Shown piece after piece: positions 16,395 through 28,119 of a stretch of DNA of 64,000 nucleotides. How positions within the stretch are numbered: the stretch's first letter is position 1; each line of letters starts with the position of its first letter. The stretch is taken from positions 1,240,001-1,304,000 of the forward strand of contig CAVZMV010000002.1 in assembly GCA_963776465.1 (NCBI GenBank), given 5' to 3'. The notes beneath the pieces were generated by a model. The model searched no databases and was not told the DNA's origin. It was given only the letters and a program-made list of their open reading frames with translations. Origin of the DNA: DASRHK01 sp963776465 (GTDB lineage Bacteria > Pseudomonadota > Gammaproteobacteria > Nevskiales > Nevskiaceae). The position numbers were made by a program, and so were the translations under genes.

Positions 16395-17993
16395 TCACCC
16401 GTGATCCGCGATGCTGCGATCCTTGGTCTCGCGCAGGAACAGCGTGCCGACGCCCACCGTCATGAGCGCGACGCCAATGGGATACCACAGGCCAAAGTAG
16501 ATGTCGCCCGACGCCGCAACCATGGCCGTGGCGAGCAGCGGCAGCATCCCTCCGAACCAGCCGTTGCCGATGTGGTACGGCAGCGACATGGAGGTGTAGC
16601 GGATCCGCGTCGGGAACAGCTCGACCAGGAATGCCGCTATCGGCCCGTAGACCATCGTCACGTACAGCATCAGGACGACGAGCAGCGCCAGCGTCGCCGG
16701 GTAGTTGATGCGCGAGGTGTCGGCCGCGAGCGGATAGCCGCTGCTCGCGAGCGCCGCCTTGTAGCGCACCTCGTCCCAGCCTTCGACACGCGCGGCGCCG
16801 ATCGTCGTCACGACGTCGTGACCGGCCTCGGCCGGCGCCGACCGGAACGACAGCCCCGACTTGGTCAGGAAATCCTTGGCGCGATCGCAATCGGTGAACG
16901 TCGTGCCGGGCAGCACGAAGATGTGGAACGCGCAGTCGGTCGCCGCGACCGTGATCGGCGTCGCACGCTGATACTGCTCCAGCGCCGGGTTCACGGTGTG
17001 CGTGAGCGCCTTGAAGATCGGCACGTAGGTCAGCGCCGCCAGCAGGCAGCCGGTCAGGATGATTTTCAGCCGGCCGATGCGATCGGAGAGTTTCCCGAAG
17101 ACGAGGAAGAACGGCGTGCCGATGAGCAGCGCAACGCCGATCAACATGTACGCGGTCAGGTAGTCGACCTTGAGCGTGATCGTCAGGAAGAACAGCGCGT
17201 AGAACTGGCCCGTGTACCAGACCACGCCCTGGCCGGCGGTCGCACCGAGCAGCGCCAGCAGCACGTACTTGTTGTTGGGATAGCGCAGGAAGCTGTCGGT
17301 CAGCGGCCGCTTCGATCCCTTGCCCTGCGCCTTCATCGCCGCGAACACCGGCGACTCCTTGAGCTTCAGGCGGATGTAGATCGAGTAGACCAGCAGCACG
17401 ATCGACACCAGGAACGGCACGCGCCAGCCCCAGCCCGAGAACGTCGCCGGCGCCATCGACGCGCGGCACAGGCCGATGACCAGCAGCGACAGGAAGAAGC
17501 CAGCCGTCGCGGTGGTCTGGATCCAGCTGGTCGCGTAGCCACGCTCGCGGTCGGGTGCGTGCTCGGCCACGTAGGTGGCGGCGCCGCCGTACTCGCCGCC
17601 GAGGGCCAGGCCCTGCAGCAGGCGCAGCGTGACCAGCAGCAGCGGCGCGGCGAAGCCGATCGAGTCGTAGGTCGGCAGGAAGCCCACCGCCGCGGTCGCG
17701 CCGCCCATGACGACGATGGTGATGAGGAAGGTGTACTTGCGCCCGACGAGGTCGCCGATGCGGCCGAATACCAGCGCGCCGAACGGCCGCACCAGGAAAC
17801 CCGCGGCGTAGGTGGCGAAGGCGGACAGCAACGCCGCGGTGTCGTTGCCCTTGGGGAAGAACAGCGCCGCGAAGAACGGCGCCAGCGTCGCGTAGAGGTA
17901 GAAGTCGTACCACTCGAACACCGTGCCGAGCGACGACGCGAAGATGACGCGGCGTTCCTCGGCCTTGTTGCGGGGCGCGACGGCGGTTTGCAT
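16395..17993 (-). CDS. MFS transporter, metabolite:H+ symporter (MHS) type
   Basis: A 532-residue membrane protein with about 12 transmembrane segments. The signatures SLGTVFEWYDFYLY near the N-terminus, FGRIGDLVGRKYTF after helix 2 and LRLLQGLALGGEYGGAATYVAEH place it in the MHS group with ShiA, ProP and KgtP, which import organic acids, betaines or shikimate with protons. A large loop of about 100 residues (roughly 330-430) separates later helices and is longer than usual. As first gene of the cupin-DUF711-oxidase operon it probably imports the product of the secreted enzymes. Substrate unknown. Confidence 0.88.
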   Translation of the reverse strand: MQTAVAPRNKAEERRVIFASSLGTVFEWYDFYLYATLAPFFAALFFPKGNDTAALLSAFATYAAGFLVRPFGALVFGRIGDLVGRKYTFLITIVVMGGATAAVGFLPTYDSIGFAAPLLLVTLRLLQGLALGGEYGGAATYVAEHAPDRERGYATSWIQTTATAGFFLSLLVIGLCRASMAPATFSGWGWRVPFLVSIVLLVYSIYIRLKLKESPVFAAMKAQGKGSKRPLTDSFLRYPNNKYVLLALLGATAGQGVVWYTGQFYALFFLTITLKVDYLTAYMLIGVALLIGTPFFLVFGKLSDRIGRLKIILTGCLLAALTYVPIFKALTHTVNPALEQYQRATPITVAATDCAFHIFVLPGTTFTDCDRAKDFLTKSGLSFRSAPAEAGHDVVTTIGAARVEGWDEVRYKAALASSGYPLAADTSRINYPATLALLVVLMLYVTMVYGPIAAFLVELFPTRIRYTSMSLPYHIGNGWFGGMLPLLATAMVAASGDIYFGLWYPIGVALMTVGVGTLFLRETKDRSIADHG

Positions 17994-18008
17994 GCGGCCG
18001 ATTCTCCC

Positions 18009-18040
18009 AAAAAAGAAAGGCCGCGTTGGCGGCCTTCCTT
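18009..18040 (-). terminator. Rho-independent terminator of hppA
   Basis: Read on the minus strand, a GGCCGC/GCGGCC stem with a short CAA-type loop is followed by a T-rich run (TTTCTTTTTT). It lies directly after the hppA stop and before the MFS gene start. Confidence 0.8.
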
Positions 18041-18057
18041 CGTGAAGCTCGCTGCTC

Positions 18058-20101
<2,044 letters not shown>

Positions 20102-20186
20102 TGTTTCCCTCTTGGTTTGTTGTTACTTGAAGGGCGCGAGGCGCCCCGAAAGGCGCGCGATTCTAGCAAGCCGCCCCGGCGAAAGG

Positions 20187-21448
20187 CTATTTCTTGACCT
20201 CGAAGGCCTTGCACTTCCTGCCTACGGGGGCGTTCTTCAGCACCACGTACTGCGGCAGGCCGCCAGCGTAGGGGGGGTAGTCCTCGCCCTGGATCAGGGG
20301 GAGACGTACTGCCGGCACTTGTCGGTGATGTGGAAGCCGTCCTCGGTGATGTAGTCGCGGGGCATCTTCTTCTCGACGTTGGCGACCTTCTCCAGCGGCG
20401 CCTCGCCGACCTCCCATGCGTACGGCGCGTCGGATTTGCGCACGATGCTCGCCATCACCCCGGACTTGCCGGCCAGCGCCAGCTCGACAGCATGCCTGCC
20501 GACCGCATAGGACTGCTCCAAGTCGGTCTTGGAGGCGATGTGGCGGGCCGCGCGCATCAGGTAGTCGGCCACGGCCCAGTGGTATTTCAGGCCGAGCTTG
20601 TCCTTGACGATGCCCGCCAGGAGCGGGGCCAGGCCGCCAAGCTGCGCATGGCCGAAGGCATCCTTGCCCCCGGCCTCAGACAGGAATTCGCCGGACGGCG
20701 CATGCAGGCCTTCGCTGGCGACGATCGTGCACCAGCCGACTTTCTTCACCGTCGCGTCGACCTTGGCCAGGAACTTCGCCTCGTCGAATACGATCTCCGG
20801 GAACAGGATCACCTGCGGACCGTCGCCGTCCTTCTCGGCGGCGAGCCCGCCGGCGGCCGCGGTCCAGCCCGCGTGCCGGCCCATCACTTCCAGGATGAAC
20901 ACCTTGGTCGAGGTCTTGGCCATCGAGGCGAGATCGAAGCTCGCCTCGCGGATCGACACGGCGGTGTACTTCGCCACCGAGCCGAAGCCCGGGCAGGTGT
21001 CCGTCAGCGGCAAGTCGTTGTCCATCGTCTTGGGGACGTGGATCGCCTGGATCGGGTAGCCCATCTTCTCGCCGAGCTGGGAGACCTTGAGGCAGGTATC
21101 GGCCGAGTCGCCGCCGCCGTTGTAGAAGAAGTAGCCGATGTCGTGGGCCTTGAAGACCTCGATCAGGCGCTCGTATTCCGCCTGGTTCTTGTCGAAGCCC
21201 TTCAGCTTGTAGCGGCAGGATCCGAAGGCGCCGGCCGGGGTGTGGCGCAGCGCAGCGATGTTCTCCGGGCTCTCCTGCGAGGTGTCGATCAGGTCCTCGG
21301 TCAGCGCGCCGATGATGCCGTTGCGGCCGGCGTAGACCTTGCCGATCTTGTCCTGATGCTTGCGCGCGGTCTCGATCACGCCCTGGGCCGAGACGTTGAT
21401 GACGGCGGTGACGCCGCCGGACTGGGCGTAGAAGGCGTTGCGGGGCAT
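20187..21448 (-). CDS. pfp: Pyrophosphate-dependent 6-phosphofructokinase (frameshifted near its 3' end)
   Basis: This enzyme interconverts fructose 6-phosphate and fructose 1,6-bisphosphate using PPi instead of ATP. PPi dependence is shown by NGGGDSADT (Asp where ATP enzymes have Gly) and PKTMDND (Lys instead of Gly); MGRHAGW is also conserved. The main frame stops at QYVSP; the family's C-terminal LIQGEDYPPY and QYVVLKN continue in the next frame. One C is missing from a run of five at about 20300-20304, which would restore about 420 residues. A TATAAT box lies at 21487-21492 and a GGAGAG site before the ATG. It precedes hppA on the same strand, an arrangement known from methanotrophs. Confidence 0.9.
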
Positions 21449-21565
21449 GGCGCCTCTCCGTGGTTCTTGGCGAATTCGAGCCGCGGATTATAGACTTGGC
21501 CTCCCGCGGCCCGGGCAGCGCCTCACACCGCCGCGACAAACCATAACGAAGCGAGGCTGCCGACC

Positions 21566-22207
21566 ATGAGAATCGTTTTCCTCGGAGCGCCCGGCTCCGG
21601 CAAGGGCACGCAGGCCCGCAGGCTGATGGAGGAGTACGCCAGCCCGCAGATCTCCACGGGCGATCTGCTGCGTGCTGCCGTGGCAGCCGACAGCGAGCTC
21701 GGACGCAAGGCCAAGGCGGCGATGGACGCCGGCAAGCTGGTGGCCGACGACATCGTCATCGGCATGATCCGCGAGCGCCTGCACCGGTCCGATACCCGCT
21801 TCGGCTTCATCCTCGACGGGTTCCCGCGCTCGATCGCCCAAGCCCAGGCGCTGGACAAGATGCTCGAGCAGGAGGCCAAGCCGCTGCAGAAGGCGATCCT
21901 GCTCGACGTGAACCTGGACGGGCTGCGCAAGCGCCTCACCGGCCGGCGCGCCTGCAAGAACTGCGGCCATCTCTACAACATCTACTACAACCCGCCGAAG
22001 AAGGCGGGCGTCTGCGACCACGACGGCGGCGAGCTGCTGCAGCGTCCCGACGACAACGAGGAGATCATCGGCAATCGCCTGAAGGTCTACCAGGACCAGA
22101 CCGAGCCGCTGATCGAGTACTACAAGAAGCAGGGGAAGTTCGATTCCGTCAACGGCGAGGGCAAGCCGGACGAGATCTTCGACCGCATCCAGGCGGTGCT
22201 CGCCTAG
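21566..22207 (+). CDS. adk: Adenylate kinase
   Basis: A 213-residue cytoplasmic kinase that interconverts 2 ADP with ATP and AMP. The P-loop GAPGSGKGT is at residues 8-16, the NMP-binding region holds STGDLLR, and DGFPRS follows. The LID carries Cys130-x2-Cys133 and Cys150-x2-Asp153, a zinc-binding pattern that E. coli Adk lacks but many other bacteria have. It is divergent from pfp. A ribosome site (GAGGCTG) is weak. Confidence 0.95.
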   Translation: MRIVFLGAPGSGKGTQARRLMEEYASPQISTGDLLRAAVAADSELGRKAKAAMDAGKLVADDIVIGMIRERLHRSDTRFGFILDGFPRSIAQAQALDKMLEQEAKPLQKAILLDVNLDGLRKRLTGRRACKNCGHLYNIYYNPPKKAGVCDHDGGELLQRPDDNEEIIGNRLKVYQDQTEPLIEYYKKQGKFDSVNGEGKPDEIFDRIQAVLA

Positions 22208-22287
22208 CGACGGTCGTAAGTAGAATGTGTCACCGATGCGCGCCGGGATTGTGATCGGAGCGCACGTTCGAGGGGGGAGCTGCACCG

Positions 22288-24291
22288 ATGTATCAGTCTC
22301 GCAATCTGTTTGCCTGGTGGCGCCGGGCGGCCGGGGATTTGGCCGTACTGCTGTTGTTCGGCCAGCTGCTGGTCGCTTATCTCTTCTACTGGGGATCCTG
22401 GCGGCGGGCCGTCACGCCCGTGGAGATCGCCAGCGAGATCGCGCTGCTGATCGGCGTCTACGGCGTGCTCTCGGCGCTGCTTGCCGTCCCCGTCGCAGCG
22501 ATCGCCAGCCTCTTGCAAACCCGCAAACCCCGGATGGCCGCGGCCCTGGCCGCGACGTATACACACGTCTGCTTGCTGGTCGCAGTCGTGCTGGTGCACG
22601 CGTTCGCCGCCGGCTGGCTGCGCGCGACGATCAAGGGCATCGAGCATCTGGTCCCCGGGCGCGTGATGGTCAACCTGCCGGAGCTGGTCCTGCTCGGCGC
22701 CTGCGCGGCATGGGCGCTGGTCATCTGGCGTCGCGGATGGATCGGCGCGGCGGAGGCCGCGTCGCGTCGGCTGCGGGTGGTGCACGCGCCGGCGCTGGTG
22801 GTGCTCGCGATCGCGGCCGCCGGACTCGCAGTGACGGGACACGCTGCCATCCGTCCGTTCGGCTGGGCATCGCAACCTGCGGCACAGGTCGGCGCATCGG
22901 CTGAGCCCGCGCGGCCGGACGTCTACCTCATCACGGTGGACACGCTGGCGGCGCAGGACATGTCGCTGTACGGCTATCCGCTGAAGACGACGCCGGAGCT
23001 GGAGCGATTCGCCGAGCGCGCCTACGTCTTCGACCGTTTCCAGGCGAACTCCAACTGGACCCAGCCCACCATCACCAGCATCATGACCGGGCTGTATCCC
23101 GACACGCATCGCGTCAATCCCAACAACGCCAAGCTCGATCCGCAGAGCGTCGGGCGCACGCTGCCGGCGATGTTGCGCGCAGCGGGCTATCGCACGGCGG
23201 CGATCACCAGCAACACCGTCGCGCATCCGCTGACGCGCGGCTTCGGCACCGCTTTCGATTACCTGTCCGAGCCGATCAACCAGGAGCTTTGGCGTCCGCT
23301 GCAGCGCGTCATCACGCTGCACAAGAGCCACCTGGTGGGGCCGGCCGAGTTCTGGTGGTACCAGCCGTTCGAGCGACTGATCAAGGCGGCGCTCCCGCGC
23401 AGCCAGCAGCGCCGCAACCTGTATCCCGCGGAGCCGCTGATCGAGCGCACGCTCGAGGTCGCGCGCGCCGGCGCCGGGCCGCGCTTCGTCTGGACGCATT
23501 TCTTCGCGCCGCATGCGCCGTACCTGCCGCCGGACCCGTTCCGCAACCAGTTCCTGGCATCGGAGGAGTTCTCGCACTGGGACGACTTCCCCAATCGCCA
23601 GTACGACGTCGCGACCGAGCAGCCGATGGTGGACCGCTTGCGCCTGCGCTACGACGAGTTCGTCGCCTACGCCGATCGCGCGGTCGGCCGGCTGATCGAC
23701 GAGCTCGAGCGCAGCGGCGCGCTCGCGCGGTCGATCGTCATCGTCACGTCCGATCACGGCGAGTCGTTCTCGCACGGCTGGATCGCGCACCACGGCCCGA
23801 TCATGACGCAGGGGGTGCTGCACGTGCCGCTGCTGATCCGCGTGCCCGGACAAGCGCAGGGCGCGCGCATCGCCAGCGCCGGCGAGCAGGTCGATCTCTT
23901 GCCGACGATCCTGGATCTGGCGGGGTTGCAGGTGCCGGAATGGGCCGAGGGCAAGTCGCTGCGGCCGCTGATGGAGCCGGGCGGCGAGGCGCCCGATCGG
24001 CCGACGTTCTCCTACGAGCTCACCACCGCCAGCCGCTTCACGGCGCCCGAGAGTGGCGCCTTCGCCGTACTGCTCGGGCGCCACAAGCTCGTGCATCGCC
24101 TGCGCTCGGGCTGCGAGGAGCTCTATGACCTCGACGCCGACCCCGGCGAGACGCGCAACCTTGCGGCCGAAAGCACCGAGCGCGTGGTCGCGCTGCGTGC
24201 CCTGCTGGAGCGGCGTCGGGGATCGGCGCTGCCGGGCTCGGCGCCCGCCAACGGCCAGCCCTGCAAGCTGGCCTTCCCCGAGGCGTTCTAG
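22288..24291 (+). CDS. Membrane-anchored sulfatase-fold hydrolase with Thr at the nucleophile site
   Basis: A 667-residue protein with four or five N-terminal transmembrane helices (about residues 15-190), then a periplasmic alkaline phosphatase/sulfatase domain. Metal-site motifs are DVYLITVDTLAAQDMSLYGY, SDHGES (Asp489) and HHGPIM. At the place of the sulfatase Cys-x-Pro-x-Arg signature it reads NWTQPTITSIMTG, so the nucleophile is probably Thr258. That excludes a formylglycine sulfatase and points to a phosphodiesterase or phosphotransferase such as those acting on phosphoethanolamine or phosphoglycerol. The substrate is unknown. The S9 peptidase gene follows after 64 bases. Confidence 0.8.
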   Translation: MYQSRNLFAWWRRAAGDLAVLLLFGQLLVAYLFYWGSWRRAVTPVEIASEIALLIGVYGVLSALLAVPVAAIASLLQTRKPRMAAALAATYTHVCLLVAVVLVHAFAAGWLRATIKGIEHLVPGRVMVNLPELVLLGACAAWALVIWRRGWIGAAEAASRRLRVVHAPALVVLAIAAAGLAVTGHAAIRPFGWASQPAAQVGASAEPARPDVYLITVDTLAAQDMSLYGYPLKTTPELERFAERAYVFDRFQANSNWTQPTITSIMTGLYPDTHRVNPNNAKLDPQSVGRTLPAMLRAAGYRTAAITSNTVAHPLTRGFGTAFDYLSEPINQELWRPLQRVITLHKSHLVGPAEFWWYQPFERLIKAALPRSQQRRNLYPAEPLIERTLEVARAGAGPRFVWTHFFAPHAPYLPPDPFRNQFLASEEFSHWDDFPNRQYDVATEQPMVDRLRLRYDEFVAYADRAVGRLIDELERSGALARSIVIVTSDHGESFSHGWIAHHGPIMTQGVLHVPLLIRVPGQAQGARIASAGEQVDLLPTILDLAGLQVPEWAEGKSLRPLMEPGGEAPDRPTFSYELTTASRFTAPESGAFAVLLGRHKLVHRLRSGCEELYDLDADPGETRNLAAESTERVVALRALLERRRGSALPGSAPANGQPCKLAFPEAF

Positions 24292-24355
24292 CCGGGGTAG
24301 ATAATTTCTCACGCCGGCGCCTCGGCACGCGGCAAGTCCTCTAAGGTGCGCGACC

Positions 24356-26377
24356 ATGAATACCTGCCGAGTTGCCAGCCGCGCTTTCCTGCTCGCGATC
24401 GCCTGCGCGTTGACGCTGAGCGGTGCGCCCGCGGGCGCCGAGCCCCCCGCGACGAGCGCGATCCCGGCGCGCGACTTTGCTCGCAAGTCTGTCTTCGTCA
24501 ACGCCAGGATCTCTCCGAACGGCGAGTACCTGGCGGTCACCAACTGGACGCCGGCCGGCCAGCTCGCGCTCGCCATCGTCGACATCAAATCGCTGAAAGT
24601 CGCCGCGGTGCTGCGCTTCGGCCGCGGCGAGCACGTCGCCGATTTCTGGTGGGTGGGTCCGGACCGCGTCGTCGCCTCGGTCGCCACCGTCGAGGGGCCG
24701 CTCGACCAGCCGCGCCTGACCGGCGAGCTGTGGGGCATCAGCGCCGACGGCAAGCCGGCCGCGTACCTGTTCGGCTATCGCGGGAAAGAGAGCATCGGCA
24801 CGCGCATTACCGGCGCCGAACGGGAGTACGCCACCGCGGTCATGCTCGATCCGATGCCAGAGGATCCACGGCACGCGCTGATCGCGGTCTACTCCTGGCA
24901 TGAGGACGATCCGGCGTTTCCGCTCATCTACCGGATGAACGTGTACAACGGCAACAAGGAACCGGCGGGCAGGGTCCCCGCCTATGCACCGCTCGACGTC
25001 GCCGCCGACAAGGGCGGCAAGCCCCGCTTCGCCTACGGCATGGACGACAAGAGCGACTATCACGGCTACGCGTGGTCGGACGAGAAGAACGACTGGGTCG
25101 AGCTCAAGTTCCCCGGCGGCGCGCCGAAGCACTTTACCGACGCGGTGGTCAGCGCCGACGGCGCCTCCGCCTTCACCGTGACCAGCGACGGCTCTGATAC
25201 CAGCTGCCTGGACGAGATCACGCTGGCGACGCGCGAGGTCCGGCAGGTCAGCTGCGGCTCGCACTTGAACGGTGGCGCGCTGATGTACTCGCTGGCAGGC
25301 GACCGCCGGCCCGTGGGCGTGCTGATGGAAGGTCCGCAGTTGCCGCGGTTCTTCGACGCCGCCCATCCGGACGCCAAGCTGATGCAGGTCCTGCAGAACA
25401 GCTTCCCAGGCGAGCGCGTGCGCATCACCAGCGCCACCATCGACAGCAAGAAGCTGGTCTTGCACGTCGACGGCGATCGCAACCCCGGCGACTTCTACCT
25501 GCTCGACCGCGACACCAGGAAAGCCGACTACCTGATGTCCACGCGCGACTGGATCGACCCGCGCCGCATGCAGGCCATGCAGGTCGTCGACTACAAGGCG
25601 CGCGACGGGACCGTGATCCACGCCTATCTCACGCTGCCGGTCAGCGGCGCGAAGAAGGTCCCACTCGTGGTGATCCCGCACGGCGGCCCGCACGGCGTGC
25701 GCGATCGTTGGGCGTGGGACGCCTGGGCGCAGTTCCTCGCCAGCCGCGGCTATGGCGTGCTGCAACCGAACTTCCGCGGCTCAGGCGGTTACGGCTACGC
25801 GTTCGAGCACGCCGGCTATCGCAAGTGGGGCACCGCGATGATCGACGACATCAGCGACGGCGCGCGCTGGGCCGTCGAGCAGGGATATGCCGACGCCTCA
25901 CGCATGTGCGTGTTCGGGGCCAGCTACGGCGGCTATGCCGCGCTGATGAGCGTCGTGCGCGAGCCCGACCTGTACCGATGCGGCATCGGCTTCGCCGGCG
26001 TCTATGACCTCGAGTCGCAGATCGACGACTCGGACATCGGCGATCGCCTGATGGGCCGCAATTACATCGAGAAGGCGCTGGGCACCGACTCGAAGCTGCT
26101 CGCGGAGCAGTCGCCGATCACCCACGTCGAGCGGCTCAAGGCGCCGGTGCTGATCATCCACGGCACCGCCGACAAGCGCGTGCCGTTCAGCCAGGCCAAG
26201 CAGCTGCGCAAGGCGCTGGACAAGCAGAAGAAGCCCTACGAGTGGATGGAGATCTCCGGCGAGGAGCACGGCTTCTACAAGGACGAGAACAACGAAGCCT
26301 TCCTGAATCGCATCGCCGAATTCCTCGACAAGCACATCGGCAAGTCGGCGAGCGTCGCCGTCGCGCCGGCGAACTAG
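24356..26377 (+). CDS. S9 family prolyl oligopeptidase, secreted
   Basis: A 673-residue protein with a signal peptide (about residues 1-30, ending GAPAGAEPP). A beta-propeller-like N-terminal part extends to about residue 410; the alpha/beta hydrolase domain follows. The catalytic triad is visible: Ser523 in GASYGGYAAL, Asp606 in HGTADKRVPF and His638 in GEEHGF. It should cut short peptides, often after proline, in the periplasm. Similar to dipeptidyl aminopeptidase/acylaminoacyl peptidases of Xanthomonadales. Its stop codon directly abuts the convergent rnd stop. Confidence 0.92.
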   Translation: MNTCRVASRAFLLAIACALTLSGAPAGAEPPATSAIPARDFARKSVFVNARISPNGEYLAVTNWTPAGQLALAIVDIKSLKVAAVLRFGRGEHVADFWWVGPDRVVASVATVEGPLDQPRLTGELWGISADGKPAAYLFGYRGKESIGTRITGAEREYATAVMLDPMPEDPRHALIAVYSWHEDDPAFPLIYRMNVYNGNKEPAGRVPAYAPLDVAADKGGKPRFAYGMDDKSDYHGYAWSDEKNDWVELKFPGGAPKHFTDAVVSADGASAFTVTSDGSDTSCLDEITLATREVRQVSCGSHLNGGALMYSLAGDRRPVGVLMEGPQLPRFFDAAHPDAKLMQVLQNSFPGERVRITSATIDSKKLVLHVDGDRNPGDFYLLDRDTRKADYLMSTRDWIDPRRMQAMQVVDYKARDGTVIHAYLTLPVSGAKKVPLVVIPHGGPHGVRDRWAWDAWAQFLASRGYGVLQPNFRGSGGYGYAFEHAGYRKWGTAMIDDISDGARWAVEQGYADASRMCVFGASYGGYAALMSVVREPDLYRCGIGFAGVYDLESQIDDSDIGDRLMGRNYIEKALGTDSKLLAEQSPITHVERLKAPVLIIHGTADKRVPFSQAKQLRKALDKQKKPYEWMEISGEEHGFYKDENNEAFLNRIAEFLDKHIGKSASVAVAPAN

Positions 26378-27475
26378 CTAGGCGGTGCAGAGACGCAACA
26401 GCTCCTCGCCCGCCACCTGGCGGCGCCAGCCCTGCAGCAGCGCGATGTCGGCGGCGGCGCCGTCGCGCAGCAGCCGGCCCAGGTCGCCGCGGCTGACCAG
26501 GTACGAAGCAGGAATGCCGAGCTCCAGCGCGCGCGCCTGCGCTGCAGCCTGCAGCTTCTTGATCAGCGCGTTTTGCGCCGGCGTGAACTCGTCGGTCTGC
26601 GCCAGCGTCACCGGTGGTTCAGCCTTCGCCTGCGCGATCACGTCGAGCAGCGCCTTGCCGCGGCGCTCGAGCGTGCGCGGCGGCAGCGCCTTCAGCGCTT
26701 CGAGCTGCTCCATCGACTGCGGCGCGCGCTGCGCCATGCGGTAGATCGGTTCGTCCTCGACGATCCACTTGCGCGGCCGGTCGCGGCGCTGCGCTTCCTC
26801 CTCGCGCCAGGCAGCCAGGCGCGCCGCGATCGTCTGCTCGGCCGGCGAGAGGCGCTGCAGTCCCTTCAGCCGCTGCCAGGCGTCAGCCGGATCGGTGCGG
26901 TACTGCGCCGGGTCGTTCATGCGCGCGCAGTCCTCCTCCTGCCACGCCAGCCGACCGCGCTGCTCGAGCTCGGCGCGCAGCGTCGGATAGATCTGGGCGA
27001 GGTGGCGCACGTCGTCGGCAGCGTAGGCCAGCGCCTTGTCGTCGAGCGGACGGCGCGACCAGTCGGTGCGCGCCAGCGTCTTGTCGACGGCGATGCCCAG
27101 GCGCTTCTCGACCAGTCCGGCGTAGCCGATCTGGTCGCCGATGCCGAGCAGCGTCGCCGCGACCTGCGTGTCGAAGATCGGCGAGGGCACGCAGCCGTTG
27201 ATCTGCACGAAGATCTCCAGATCCTGGCTGGCGGCGTGCAGGACGCTGATGGTCGCGCCGTTGTTGATCACCTTCAGCAAAGGCAGCAGATCCGGAAGCG
27301 CCAGCACGTCGACGCAGACGCTGCTGGCGCCATCGCCGACCTGGATCAGGCACAGCTTGGGATAGTAGGTGTCGACGCGCACGAACTCGGTGTCGAGCGC
27401 AAGCCACGGCGCGGACGCCCATCGCGCCGCGTGCTCGGCGAGCGCTTCCGGCGTGTTGATCAGTGGCGTGCTCAT
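26378..27475 (-). CDS. rnd: Ribonuclease D
   Basis: A 365-residue 3'-to-5' exoribonuclease that trims tRNA precursors. The DEDD exonuclease motifs are visible: LALDTEFVRVDTYYPKLCLIQ, HAASQDLE, FDTQVA and YAADDVRHL (DEDDy type). An HRDC domain follows from about residue 205 (EEEAQRRDRPRKWIVEDEPI). The internal ATG at 27475 gives the usual N-terminus; upstream ATG codons add unconserved sequence. A TATTAT hexamer lies about 25 bases upstream, in a 64-base divergent gap shared with the membrane protein gene. Confidence 0.93.
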   Translation of the reverse strand: MSTPLINTPEALAEHAARWASAPWLALDTEFVRVDTYYPKLCLIQVGDGASSVCVDVLALPDLLPLLKVINNGATISVLHAASQDLEIFVQINGCVPSPIFDTQVAATLLGIGDQIGYAGLVEKRLGIAVDKTLARTDWSRRPLDDKALAYAADDVRHLAQIYPTLRAELEQRGRLAWQEEDCARMNDPAQYRTDPADAWQRLKGLQRLSPAEQTIAARLAAWREEEAQRRDRPRKWIVEDEPIYRMAQRAPQSMEQLEALKALPPRTLERRGKALLDVIAQAKAEPPVTLAQTDEFTPAQNALIKKLQAAAQARALELGIPASYLVSRGDLGRLLRDGAAADIALLQGWRRQVAGEELLRLCTA

Positions 27476-27539
27476 GGTGTGCGGACCCAAGGAAGCCGCG
27501 ATAATACCGCCCATCCCAGCCCGCACACGGAAAACCTGG

Positions 27540-28109
27540 ATGCTCACCGAAGTTGCGTGGAGAACGCTGCAGATCCTGTTCTTCCGCGCCGGCCCCCAGG
27601 ATTTCCCCTACGACGCGCGCCTGGCGCGCGCGCTGCCGCTGGTCGCGGTCGCCGGCAACTTCCTGGTCCTGGCGGTGGTGCTGGATCCGGCGCTGTCGCT
27701 GGTGCTCGCCGTGACGATGGTCGGATTCCTGGCGCTGTACACCCGCGCAGTCCTGCGTGCCCGCAACCTGCTCAACCGCTTTCAGCAGACCTTCGACGCG
27801 CTGATCCTCACCGACCTTGCGCTCAAGCTCGTCATGCTCCCCGCCTTTTATCTGCTGGCCCCGAAGCTCGCTGAGGTGGCGCAGCATCCGGAGCTGCTCA
27901 ACGATCCGGAGAAGCTGGCGCTGCCGCCGGGGCCCGTGCTGTTCGCCAACCTCATCACCTATTGGAGCTTCGCGGTCAGCGCCAACATCTATCGCCACGC
28001 GGCCAGCGTCGGCATCCTGCTCGGCCTGCTGCTCGCGTTCCTCGGCCTGATGATCCTGCTGTTCTCCACCGGCATCGCCAGCGGCGTGTTCCGCGGCATC
28101 GTGGGTTAG
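27540..28109 (+). CDS. Conserved inner-membrane protein, unknown function
   Basis: A 189-residue protein with about five transmembrane helices (roughly residues 30-50, 52-70, 85-105, 130-150 and 160-180) and a polar N-terminus (FRAGPQDFPYD). No charged motif pointing to transport chemistry is seen. It lies 10 bases before mpl on the same strand and is divergent from rnd. Similar unannotated membrane genes sit beside mpl in related bacteria, as I recall, but that is weak support. Function unknown. Confidence 0.6.
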   Translation: MLTEVAWRTLQILFFRAGPQDFPYDARLARALPLVAVAGNFLVLAVVLDPALSLVLAVTMVGFLALYTRAVLRARNLLNRFQQTFDALILTDLALKLVMLPAFYLLAPKLAEVAQHPELLNDPEKLALPPGPVLFANLITYWSFAVSANIYRHAASVGILLGLLLAFLGLMILLFSTGIASGVFRGIVG

Positions 28110-28119
28110 GGACCGCACC

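Noticed and set aside
22204..24753. 849-codon open frame antisense to the sulfatase-fold and S9 genes
   Set aside because: Spans two well-supported genes and an intergenic gap; composition is typical of an antisense shadow.
27369..27539. Longer upstream start for the membrane protein before mpl
   Set aside because: The extra sequence lies antisense to rnd and is Ser/Arg-rich; the ATG at 27540 fits the hydrophobic N-terminus and the gap.
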